Shown here: positions 7,361 to 12,395 of the stretch, one piece after another | How positions within the stretch are numbered: position 1 is the stretch's first letter | Layout of the letters: each line of letters opens with the position of its first letter | Source: CAZUCU01 sp964589635 | Lineage (GTDB): Bacteria > Patescibacteriota > Minisyncoccia > Phycocordibacterales > JAACPR01 | Direction of reading: 5' to 3' | DNA: 17,812 nucleotides | NCBI GenBank assembly: GCA_964589635.1 | Contig: CAZPRI010000013.1 | Coordinates: 1-17,812 of the forward strand | Notes under the pieces: model-generated | The model's input: only the letters and a program-made list of their open reading frames with translations | What the model was told of the DNA's origin: nothing | Database searches by the model: none | Position numbers and translations under genes: made by a program

Positions 7361-7392
7361 AAACAGCCCCTCGATTACGCTCGGGGCTGTTT
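7361..7392 (-). terminator. Terminator of the 7395-7691 gene
   Basis: AAACAGCCCC pairs with GGGGCTGTTT around CGAG-type inner bases. On the minus strand it is followed by TTATTTG, directly after the stop codon of the 98-residue ORFan. Confidence 0.75.
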
Positions 7393-7394
7393 GA

Positions 7395-7691
7395 TTAATA
7401 GGCTAATATTTCACCACCAGTAATTGTTCTAGATGGGACAATGTTTGAACAACTAAATGTCAATAGTACAGGATAATCTTCGTGGGAGTAAATTGCGACG
7501 ACCTCATTGATTGCCTCAATTCTTCCTATTATAAAACTCATAGTCATTTCTCCTTTTGTGACCAATACATTTTCTCCAGGCTGAGGAACATGCAATCTTC
7601 TATCTCTTGAATAAAATTGGCTTTCATTTCCAAGATCAATAGTGAGAAAGATGGGTAGATGAGAGTGTGCTTGTAAGTATAACGTGATCAT
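7395..7691 (-). CDS. Hypothetical protein, 98 residues, beta-rich ORFan
   Basis: I do not recognise a family. Alternating hydrophobic strands suggest a small beta fold: LPIFLTIDLG, ENVLVTKGEMTMSFIIGRIE, VVAIYSHEDYPVLLTFSC. There is no membrane helix or signal peptide. Strong support for a real gene comes from its surroundings: a perfect -35/-10 spacing upstream (TTGACA, 17 bp, TAGATT) and a hairpin terminator immediately after the stop. The 12-nt gap between -10 and ATG leaves a leader of about 5 nt, so it is nearly leaderless as well. Confidence 0.65.
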   Translation of the reverse strand: MITLYLQAHSHLPIFLTIDLGNESQFYSRDRRLHVPQPGENVLVTKGEMTMSFIIGRIEAINEVVAIYSHEDYPVLLTFSCSNIVPSRTITGGEILAY

Positions 7692-7703
7692 ATTTCTGTT
7701 TTG

Positions 7704-7732
7704 AATCTATGACTTTTATTTGATATTGTCAA
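7704..7732 (-). promoter_or_regulatory. Promoter of the 7691 ORFan
   Basis: -35 TTGACA (7727-7732), 17-bp spacer, -10 TAGATT (7704-7709) on the minus strand. Confidence 0.65.
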
Positions 7733-7734
7733 AT

Positions 7735-7762
7735 GAAAAGACCGCGGACGAAGTCCGCGGCC
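7735..7762 (-). terminator. Terminator of the small basic-protein gene
   Basis: CCGCGGAC-GAA-GTCCGCGG perfect 8-bp stem (7742-7760) with TCTTTTC on the minus strand, 5 bp beyond the stop at 7768. It overlaps the -35 region of the next minus-strand gene. Confidence 0.8.
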
Positions 7763-7767
7763 TTAAA

Positions 7768-7962
7768 TCAAATGTGTTCAAAAAAACTTGTCGGTAATTC
7801 TTTTACCACTGAGGACATCCTCCTTTCTCCTTTTTGTAATCGCCAAGAGCCTCTATGTTTCTTGTATTCTGCAGATGATCGCCTCCAATTTTTTTTGAAT
7901 TTGGGCCTTCTGCTACTTGTGTATTTCAGCTTTTTTGTATTCATAATGAGGAGCTTTTTCAT
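7768..7962 (-). CDS. Small very basic protein with an eL32-like motif
   Basis: A 64-residue protein in which about a third of the residues are Lys, Arg or His. The core RRPKFKKNW...YKKHRGSWRLQKG (residues 19-45) resembles the archaeal/eukaryotic ribosomal protein eL32 pattern, roughly [RK]PxFxRQxW..YKRLG.xWRxPxG, but it has a three-residue insert and lacks the proline of WRxPxG. An RNA-binding or ribosome-associated role is plausible, but the identity is unproven and low complexity could mimic the match. The gene is well framed. A TTGACA -35 with a -10 ending 5-7 nt before ATG 7962 precedes it, and a strong hairpin terminator follows the stop. It is divergent from uvrB, and the promoters interlock. 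Confidence 0.6.
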   Translation of the reverse strand: MKKLLIMNTKKLKYTSSRRPKFKKNWRRSSAEYKKHRGSWRLQKGERRMSSVVKELPTSFFEHI

Positions 7963-7967
7963 TCGTA

Positions 7968-7996
7968 AAATTATCTTGTTTATGCTATTGTGTCAA
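7968..7996 (-). promoter_or_regulatory. Promoter of the small basic-protein gene
   Basis: -35 TTGACA (7991-7996). The -10 is either TAATTT (7968-7973, 17-bp spacer) or GATAAT (7970-7975, 15-bp spacer), ending 5 or 7 nt before ATG 7962. The -35 lies within the start region of uvrB, so the divergent promoters share DNA. Confidence 0.6.
7983..7991 (+). promoter_or_regulatory. uvrB extended -10 promoter
   Basis: TGC-TATTGT with 7 nt to ATG 7999. The in-frame GTG at 7990 overlaps the -10 itself, so it cannot be the start of this transcript. No LexA-type box was recognised. Confidence 0.55.
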
Positions 7997-7998
7997 GA

Positions 7999-10041
7999 AT
8001 GAAAAAAGCAAAAGACTCTACATTCAAACTAAAAGCCGATCATAATCCCGCTGGAGATCAACCTAAAGCTATAAAAACTATTGTTGATGCTCTGAATAAA
8101 GGAGAGAAGGATATAACTCTTTTAGGTGTTACTGGTTCTGGAAAAACATTTACTATTGCGAATGTAATTGAGAAGGTTCAGAAACCTACACTCGTAATTG
8201 CACACAATAAAACACTAGCAGCTCAACTTGCACAAGAGTTCAAAACATTATTTCCAGATAATGCTGTGCATTATTTTGTTTCATATTATGACTACTATCA
8301 GCCGGAAGCCTATATGCCAGTTAGTGATACTTATATTGAAAAAGAAGCTCAGATTAATGAAGAAATAGATAGACTTCGACATGCTTCTACACAAGCACTT
8401 CTAACTCGTGATGATGTGATTATTGTTGCGTCTGTTTCTTGTATTTATGGTCTAGGTTCTCCGAAAGAATATGAGGAAAATAATTTCAGAGTAGAAAGAG
8501 GATTAAAAATTACGAGAAGTGATTTTGTTCGACGACTTGTTTCTCTTTATTATGAAAGAACAAATGCAGATCTAAAATCTGCTCAATTTAGAGCAATAGG
8601 ACAATCCATTGATTTTATTCCTGTGTCAGAAAAGTACACAATTAGATTTACTTTTGAGGATGATACAGTTTCAAGAATTACTACTATAGATTCAACAACA
8701 CGATCAATTATAGAAGAGATAGAATATTTTTTTATTTTCCCTGCGAAGCACTTTGTTACTGATAAAAAAATATTAGAGAAGGTTGTTAAGAATATCAGAG
8801 AAGAAGCAAAAGCCAGAGTAAAGGAATTAACGGACGGTGGGAAACTTTTGGAGGCCGAAAGACTTCGAAGAAGAACGAGTTACGATACTGCCATGATTAG
8901 AGAAAATGGTTATTGTAATGGAATAGAAAACTATTCAAGACACTTCTCTGGAAAACCAGCAGGCGCTCCTCCTGACACTCTTCTTTCGTATTTCCCTGAA
9001 GGTTTCCTGACTGTAATAGATGAATCACACGTTACTGTTTCTCAAATTGGTGGAATGTATGCGGGAGATAGATCAAGAAAGGAGACTTTGGTGGAGCACG
9101 GTTTCAGACTACCATCAGCAAAAGATAATAGACCTCTTCGTTTCGAGGAGTTTTTACAAAATGTAAATCAAAAGATTTATGTATCTGCTACTCCGGGGAA
9201 ATACGAAAATGAGTATAGTAAAATTACTGCTGAGCAAATCATTAGGCCAACAGGATTGATAGACCCTGTTTTGGAGGTTAAGCCAGTCACCGCGTCAAAC
9301 GCGGCTCCGCAGTACCCTGGTCAAGTTAAGGATTTTATACAGGAAGCTGAAAAAGCAATTAAAAAAGGTGGAAAAGTTTTGGCTACAACTCTAACAAAGA
9401 AAATGGCTGAAGACCTTTCTGAGTATTTGGATGAAAAAGGTTTTAAAACAAAATATTTACATAGTGATATTGTAACGATCGAACGAATTGAAATAATTAC
9501 TCAGCTTAGAAAAGGGGAATTTGATATTTTAGTTGGAGTTAACTTGCTTCGAGAAGGTTTGGATATGCCCGAAGTTACTCTAATTGGGATTCTAGACGCA
9601 GATAAGGAAGGTTTTCTTAGGTCAGAAACTTCCCTGATTCAGACCATCGGACGAGCTGCTAGAAACGTGGACGGAAGAGTTGTCTTGTATGCAGATGAGA
9701 TGACAAAGTCTCTAACAAAAGCTATAGAGGAAACAGATAGAAGAAGAACAATTCAAATGGACTACAATATCAAAAATGGTATTACACCCGTAACAATTAA
9801 AAAAACAATTCACGATATCACTGAATCAATGAGAAGTGATCATGCAAAAACAGTGAATAATTTATTAATAGTAGATGAGCCTGAATTCCTAAAAGATCCA
9901 AAGAGATTTATAAAAGAAAAGAAAAAGAGAATGGAAGACGTTGTTAAAGATTTAGATTTTGAAACAGCAGCAATTCTTCGAGATGAAATTGTTGTTCTGG
10001 AAGAAAAGTTATTAAAAATAGAAGATAAAAAGAAAAAATAA
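7999..10041 (+). CDS. uvrB: Excinuclease ABC subunit B
   Basis: UvrB is the damage-verification helicase-like ATPase of nucleotide excision repair. It receives damaged DNA from UvrA and recruits UvrC. The 680 residues show Walker A GVTGSGKT (43-50), the beta-hairpin YYDYYQPEAYMP (96-107), VASVSCIYGLGSP (143-155), DESH (341-344), YVSATPG (394-400), LVGVNLLREGLDMPEV (511-526), QTIGRAARN (548-556) and a C-terminal UVR domain ending near residue 675 (FIKEKKKRMEDVVKDLDFETAAILRDEI) that contacts UvrC. One oddity: after LIDPVLEVKP the family goes directly to the GQVDD segment, but here about 11 residues (VTASNAAPQYP, 430-440) are inserted, encoded by GC-rich palindromic DNA. The start is ATG 7999, from the -10 spacing. 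Confidence 0.97.
   Translation: MKKAKDSTFKLKADHNPAGDQPKAIKTIVDALNKGEKDITLLGVTGSGKTFTIANVIEKVQKPTLVIAHNKTLAAQLAQEFKTLFPDNAVHYFVSYYDYYQPEAYMPVSDTYIEKEAQINEEIDRLRHASTQALLTRDDVIIVASVSCIYGLGSPKEYEENNFRVERGLKITRSDFVRRLVSLYYERTNADLKSAQFRAIGQSIDFIPVSEKYTIRFTFEDDTVSRITTIDSTTRSIIEEIEYFFIFPAKHFVTDKKILEKVVKNIREEAKARVKELTDGGKLLEAERLRRRTSYDTAMIRENGYCNGIENYSRHFSGKPAGAPPDTLLSYFPEGFLTVIDESHVTVSQIGGMYAGDRSRKETLVEHGFRLPSAKDNRPLRFEEFLQNVNQKIYVSATPGKYENEYSKITAEQIIRPTGLIDPVLEVKPVTASNAAPQYPGQVKDFIQEAEKAIKKGGKVLATTLTKKMAEDLSEYLDEKGFKTKYLHSDIVTIERIEIITQLRKGEFDILVGVNLLREGLDMPEVTLIGILDADKEGFLRSETSLIQTIGRAARNVDGRVVLYADEMTKSLTKAIEETDRRRTIQMDYNIKNGITPVTIKKTIHDITESMRSDHAKTVNNLLIVDEPEFLKDPKRFIKEKKKRMEDVVKDLDFETAAILRDEIVVLEEKLLKIEDKKKK
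9286..9318 (+). repeat. Short palindrome-bearing insert inside uvrB
   Basis: CCGCGT-CAA-ACGCGG (9290-9304) lies within a GC-rich 33-bp stretch, in frame. It encodes the extra residues VTASNAAPQYP, where UvrB proteins normally have none or a few residues. CCAG and CTGG flank it. Its origin is unproven. Confidence 0.45.
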
Positions 10042-10053
10042 ATTATTTATCAA

Positions 10054-10077
10054 TAGTTCTGGGTATACCCAGAACTA
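10054..10077. terminator. 24-bp perfect palindrome after uvrB
   Basis: TAGTTCTGGGTA and its exact complement, 12 bp downstream of the uvrB stop. It folds to a stable hairpin, but the plus-strand tail has no T-run (AGATCAG), so it may be a 3'-end stabiliser or a weak terminator. Confidence 0.5.
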
Positions 10078-10113
10078 GATCAGAGTTGATTTAACATCCT
10101 ATACAAACCATAC

Positions 10114-10233
10114 GTCATCCTTGGGATTGACCAGGGGAACCACTTCTTCGCTAAAGCTACGAAGTACAGGCATGTTTTAAACTATCGTAAATAATATTTT
10201 TAAGGCCTGGGTTCCTGCCTCCGCAGGAATGAC
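10114..10233. repeat. Dispersed palindromic repeat element, 120 bp
   Basis: The element starts GTCATCCTTGGG and ends CCTGCCTCCGCAGGAATGAC, the same outer ends as the 5453 element. Inside is a second palindromic module (CTTCG...CGAAG, 10147-10165) followed by TACAGGCATGTTTTAAAC. Together with the 10280 element and the terminator at 10345 it fills the 338-bp gap between uvrB and the next gene. I see no gene in that gap; the open frame 10229-10540 is repeat and antisense sequence. Confidence 0.75.
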
Positions 10234-10255
10234 GAGGGGGGGGATTTTTGTTAAC

Positions 10256-10340
10256 GTCATCCTTTACAAAAAACCCACCGTCATCCTCGGGCCCTGCCTG
10301 CCGGATAGGCAGTTTGGCCCGGGGAGCCACGTTTTAAAAC
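10256..10340. repeat. Dispersed palindromic repeat element, tandem GTCAT modules
   Basis: GTCATCCTTTACAAA (10256-10270) leads into GTCATCCTCGGGCCCTGCC at 10280, then a CTGCC/GGCAG hairpin, GGCCCGGGGAGCC and GTTTTAAAAC. The same order (ATCCTTTACAAA, GTCAT-CTTGGGC, GACCCGAGAACCCA, GTTTTAAAC) occurs at 15075-15150, showing a shared element. Confidence 0.75.
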
Positions 10341-10344
10341 AGGA

Positions 10345-10375
10345 AAAGCGCAGTGACCGAAGGTCGCTGCGCTTT
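10345..10375. terminator. Terminator of the 10769 ORFan, bidirectional
   Basis: AAAGCGCAGTGACC-GAA-GGTCGCTGCGCTTT, a 14-bp stem with one T-G wobble (C-A on the minus strand). CTTTTCC follows on the minus strand, just past the stop at 10380. Confidence 0.75.
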
Positions 10376-10379
10376 ATTA

Positions 10380-10769
10380 TTAAACCATGGCCGCTTTCTC
10401 TTCCATTGCAACTTCATCAAATTTTTGGTGCAAATAAATATCAAGTCCCAATTGATATTCAAGTATGCTTGCAATTGCACAACCGAGATTCTGTAGTAAT
10501 TGTACTTCATGCTCACAGCCTTCTTCGTGAACCCGTTTGAGCTCCCAATTGCACCAAATAAAGGCTACATACACAGCTTTCACATGAAGTGACATTGTTT
10601 TTGAATCAAATCCTATGTTTTCTGGCCTGTGTTCTTCGGATTCAGTAGATGCTTTTTCAAAAGTTATTCTTGTAATGCTTTCAATCCTTTTTAGGGATGG
10701 AGGCATAGAGGATTCTGTGCATGCATGGATAAGTTGAGTTGCCGTCCGTAGTGATTGTCTTGTGTTCAT
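10380..10769 (-). CDS. Hypothetical protein, 129 residues, helical ORFan
   Basis: I do not recognise a family. It begins MNTRQSLRTATQLIHACTES and is predicted mostly helical, with a Glu/Lys-rich C-terminus (HQKFDEVAMEEKAAMV). It contains several Cys and His residues (for example HEEGCEHE) but no clear metal site. The same frame is open up to 10859, but that longer form would include the terminator of the neighbouring gene. ATG 10769 is chosen because TTGACA, a 17-bp spacer and TAATTT lie directly upstream. It has its own terminator, so it is a real single-gene unit of unknown role. Confidence 0.65.
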   Translation of the reverse strand: MNTRQSLRTATQLIHACTESSMPPSLKRIESITRITFEKASTESEEHRPENIGFDSKTMSLHVKAVYVAFIWCNWELKRVHEEGCEHEVQLLQNLGCAIASILEYQLGLDIYLHQKFDEVAMEEKAAMV

Positions 10770-10779
10770 TCCACAGAAT

Positions 10780-10808
10780 AAATTACACGTATATTCGAAG
10801 ATTGTCAA
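10780..10808 (-). promoter_or_regulatory. Promoter of the 10769 ORFan
   Basis: -35 TTGACA (10803-10808), 17-bp spacer, -10 TAATTT (10780-10785), 10 nt before the ATG, giving a leader of only about 3-4 nt. Confidence 0.7.
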
Positions 10809-10821
10809 AATATTTACATAT

Positions 10822-10847
10822 AAAAAGGCGGCCCTGAAAGAGCCGCC
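10822..10847 (-). terminator. Terminator of the 11044 ORFan
   Basis: GGCGGC...GCCGCC stem with a T5 tail on the minus strand, 9 bp past the stop at 10856. It rules out a start upstream of it for the 10769 gene. Confidence 0.8.
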
Positions 10848-10855
10848 ATGAAAAG

Positions 10856-11044
10856 TCATTTCCTGTAATTACTTACTCTATTCATGTGCTTCTTTGGAAT
10901 AATTTTCATTTTTGGAATCATACATACCACAGGTAATTCGAGTAATACAATAGTAAAGCCAACTAATTCGGTACTTGTCTGACAGTGGGTTGTGACTTCT
11001 GAGTTTCTTCTTGCCATTGATAGTCCGTAATTCGGTAAAGGCAT
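10856..11044 (-). CDS. 62-residue ORFan with central hydrophobic segment
   Basis: The protein starts MPLPNYGLSMARRNSEVTTH. One hydrophobic stretch (about residues 28-44, VGFTIVLLELPVVCMI) is followed by a strongly basic tail (PKMKIIPKKHMNRVSNYRK), the layout of a small inner-membrane protein. No family is recognised. Two overlapping minus-strand frames are open here. I prefer this one because ATG 11044 sits 6 nt after a near-consensus promoter (TTTACA, 17 bp, TATATT), and the stop is followed by a terminator. The competing frame (10878-11063) starts upstream of the -10 box. Confidence 0.55.
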   Translation of the reverse strand: MPLPNYGLSMARRNSEVTTHCQTSTELVGFTIVLLELPVVCMIPKMKIIPKKHMNRVSNYRK

Positions 11045-11050
11045 TTTTAA

Positions 11051-11079
11051 AATATATACCCACAGATACATTTTGTAAA
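11051..11079 (-). promoter_or_regulatory. Promoter of the 11044 ORFan
   Basis: -35 TTTACA (11074-11079), 17-bp spacer, -10 TATATT (11051-11056), 6 nt to ATG 11044. Confidence 0.7.
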
Positions 11080-11140
11080 CAAAAATAATGGAAGTATAGA
11101 CAAGTAAAATAATTGGTGATAATTTAGTTATTCAGCTCTT

Positions 11141-11146
11141 TATAAA
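11141..11146 (+). promoter_or_regulatory. -10 element of the kinase-like gene
   Basis: TATAAA with 6 nt to ATG 11153. No convincing -35. Confidence 0.5.
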
Positions 11147-11152
11147 AAACAA

Positions 11153-11785
11153 ATGAGAAGTTCAGCAGAAATGACAAATGTCGGTGCTATTTCTGGTTTA
11201 CAAAAACCAGAAGGAACAGAAGTTGAAATCAAGAGAAAACATGCCGTTCTTATTCTTGGACCACCTTGCAGTGGAAAGAAGAATGTGAGGGAATGTCTTG
11301 CGGGTTGTGGTTTCTATTCATATTCTTCATCGGAAGCGCTGTCTGAATATGGAAGGAATTATAATCCAAGGGTCTTGCAGGCGATGGATTCAGGTGATGA
11401 TGTCGATATTGTTGATGTCATACGTGTTTCAGGTTGGCAGTATCAAGATTTTTTGGCACATCGGGAAAAGGGTGTGTTTGATGGATGGGGTAGAAATATT
11501 AAAGATATTGCTCACGCCGTGCAATCCTTGAATCATGGAAAAGCTGAAATAACAGTAGTTTACCTTGATGCACCAAATGATGTACTGCTCTCACGCGGTA
11601 CCACTCGGAATAGAGATGATGATCATCATCTGTCAAAGAGGATACATCACCACAGAGACAGGGATCCTGATATTCAAAACGCACTTTCGCGAAATAATAT
11701 TCCGGTAATCTATATTCAGACAAGCGGAAAATCTCAGAAGCAGGTCGGGGATGAAGTTCTGAGAAAACTTGGACTTTCTCAGTAA
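11153..11785 (+). CDS. Adenylate-kinase-like P-loop protein (putative nucleoside monophosphate kinase)
   Basis: A 210-residue protein. After a 28-residue polar N-terminal extension comes the P-loop LILGPPCSGKK (33-43), followed by a segment corresponding to the NMP-binding arm (ALSEYGRN...VLQAMDSGDDVDIVDVI). Next are FDGWGRN (109-115), which aligns with the DGFPRT motif of adenylate kinases, and VVYLDAPNDVLLSRGTTRNRDDD (135-157), which aligns with the region before the LID (x-LDxPxxxLxxR...R..DD). No zinc-type LID is present. The P-loop reads CSGKKN in place of GAGKGT, and the usual DGFPR is altered, so substrate and activity are uncertain. It could be a divergent phosphotransferase and not a housekeeping Adk. 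It has its own -10 and a strong terminator. Confidence 0.65.
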   Translation: MRSSAEMTNVGAISGLQKPEGTEVEIKRKHAVLILGPPCSGKKNVRECLAGCGFYSYSSSEALSEYGRNYNPRVLQAMDSGDDVDIVDVIRVSGWQYQDFLAHREKGVFDGWGRNIKDIAHAVQSLNHGKAEITVVYLDAPNDVLLSRGTTRNRDDDHHLSKRIHHHRDRDPDIQNALSRNNIPVIYIQTSGKSQKQVGDEVLRKLGLSQ

Positions 11786-11793
11786 ATCTCATT

Positions 11794-11826
11794 GCCGCAG
11801 AACCCTTCGGGTTCTGCGGCTTTTTT
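11794..11826 (+). terminator. Strong terminator of the kinase-like gene
   Basis: GCCGCAGAACCC-TTC-GGGTTCTGCGGC: a perfect 12-bp stem with a C(TTC)G loop and six T. Confidence 0.92.
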
Positions 11827-11843
11827 AATAAACAAAACCCGCC

Positions 11844-11881
11844 GTCATCCTCGGGCTGACCCCAGGGACCCAGATTTAAAC
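11844..11881. repeat. Short copy of the dispersed palindromic repeat
   Basis: GTCATCCTCGGGCTGACCCC followed by AGGGACCCAGATTTAAAC. It lacks the internal CTGCC hairpin of the longer copies. Its reverse complement is the closest match to the stretch within uvrA at 12422-12452. Confidence 0.7.
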
Positions 11882-11954
11882 CATAAAAATTCACAACAAA
11901 TTCAAAAATAAATCAAGTGTTTTTCCACTTCTTTTATCTTAATATCGAAAATGG

Positions 11955-11961
11955 AAAGGAG
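11955..11961 (+). promoter_or_regulatory. Shine-Dalgarno sequence, unusual for this window
   Basis: AAAGGAG with 7 nt to ATG 11969, a near-perfect ribosome binding site. No -10 box lies at leaderless distance, so this gene has a true 5' leader. Confidence 0.8.
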
Positions 11962-11968
11962 ATAAAAA

Positions 11969-12151
11969 ATGAGCAAACATGAATTCCCTAAATATCTGAT
12001 GTCGTTAGGTTCTGAATCCAAATTCTGTACCTTGTTAGAGGCGCAAAACATCTTCAAAAAAGGAGGAATTATTGGCCGTGAGGTTCTTGAAAAGGATTAT
12101 ACAGTTAGACAGACTGAGCATGATGAAATTTCAAGTATCTCAAAAGAGTGA
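11969..12151 (+). CDS. Hypothetical protein, 60 residues
   Basis: The protein starts MSKHEFPKYLMSLGSESKFC and ends in a charged tail (TEHDEISSISKE). It is soluble and has no recognised motif. A strong Shine-Dalgarno sequence and a hairpin terminator at 12176 support it as a real gene. Unlike its neighbours it depends on a leader with a ribosome binding site, which may mean higher expression or a different origin; that is inference. Function is unknown. Confidence 0.65.
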   Translation: MSKHEFPKYLMSLGSESKFCTLLEAQNIFKKGGIIGREVLEKDYTVRQTEHDEISSISKE

Positions 12152-12175
12152 TTGAGAAATTTAATCAACAAAAAC

Positions 12176-12206
12176 AAAACCGCCCTGAAACATGGGTGGT
12201 TTTTTA
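12176..12206 (+). terminator. Terminator of the 11969 gene
   Basis: ACCGCCC pairs with GGGTGGT (one G-T pair), followed by six T. Confidence 0.8.
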
Positions 12207-12235
12207 TTCATCAGATTTAAGAAATTATATAGTCT

Positions 12236-12340
12236 TTAAAATATAAATAATATAAAAAGCCCCCAACGCACCTTGCGTTTGGGGCTAACGGGGGTCGCTT
12301 CCATTTTATATGTGTCAATAGTGTAAGATATTCTGCTCAT
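12236..12340 (-). ncRNA. Possible small leaderless transcript (34-codon ORF or small RNA)
   Basis: On the minus strand TATACT (12348-12353) ends 7 nt before an ATG at 12340. That ATG opens a 34-codon frame starting MSRISYTIDTYKMEATPVSP. A strong hairpin terminator (12253-12286) lies inside the frame, before its TAA at 12236, so a terminated transcript of roughly 85 nt would have no stop codon. No other gene could use this terminator. It may be a small RNA, a regulated read-through peptide or a decayed gene. Confidence is low. Confidence 0.35.
12253..12286 (-). terminator. Minus-strand terminator without an obvious gene
   Basis: AGCCCC-A-AACGCA pairs with TGCGTT-G-GGGGCT around AGG with one mismatch, and a TTTTTAT tail follows on the minus strand only. 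Its upstream region on that strand is only the uvrA intergenic space. Confidence 0.7.
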
Positions 12341-12347
12341 AAATATG

Positions 12348-12353
12348 AGTATA
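12348..12353 (-). promoter_or_regulatory. Candidate -10 of the small minus-strand transcript
   Basis: TATACT on the minus strand, 7 nt before ATG 12340. The -35 region is poor. It lies just beside the uvrA -35. Confidence 0.4.
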
Positions 12354-12357
12354 GTAA

Positions 12358-12386
12358 GTGACAAAAGCCTAAAAATAAGGTAAAAT
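12358..12386 (+). promoter_or_regulatory. uvrA promoter
   Basis: -35 GTGACA (12358-12363), 17-bp spacer, -10 TAAAAT (12381-12386), 9 nt to ATG 12396. No LexA-like operator was recognised. Confidence 0.65.
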
Positions 12387-12395
12387 CGCGTTTAT

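Noticed and set aside
7733..8002. Plus-strand frame of 89 codons before uvrB
   Set aside because: It begins in the terminator region of the minus gene and is the antisense of the basic protein.
10114..10340. CRISPR array
   Set aside because: Repeats are palindromic, variable in length and lack regular spacers; they match the dispersed intergenic family.
10229..10540. Plus-strand frame of 103 codons
   Set aside because: Made of repeat sequence, a terminator and the antisense of the 10380-10769 gene.
10770..10859. Upstream extension of the 10769 gene to ATG 10859
   Set aside because: It would include the neighbouring terminator and the -35/-10 promoter of the gene itself.
10878..11063. Overlapping minus-strand frame of 61 codons
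   Set aside because: Its start lies upstream of the -10 box, while the other frame starts 6 nt after it and ends at the terminator.
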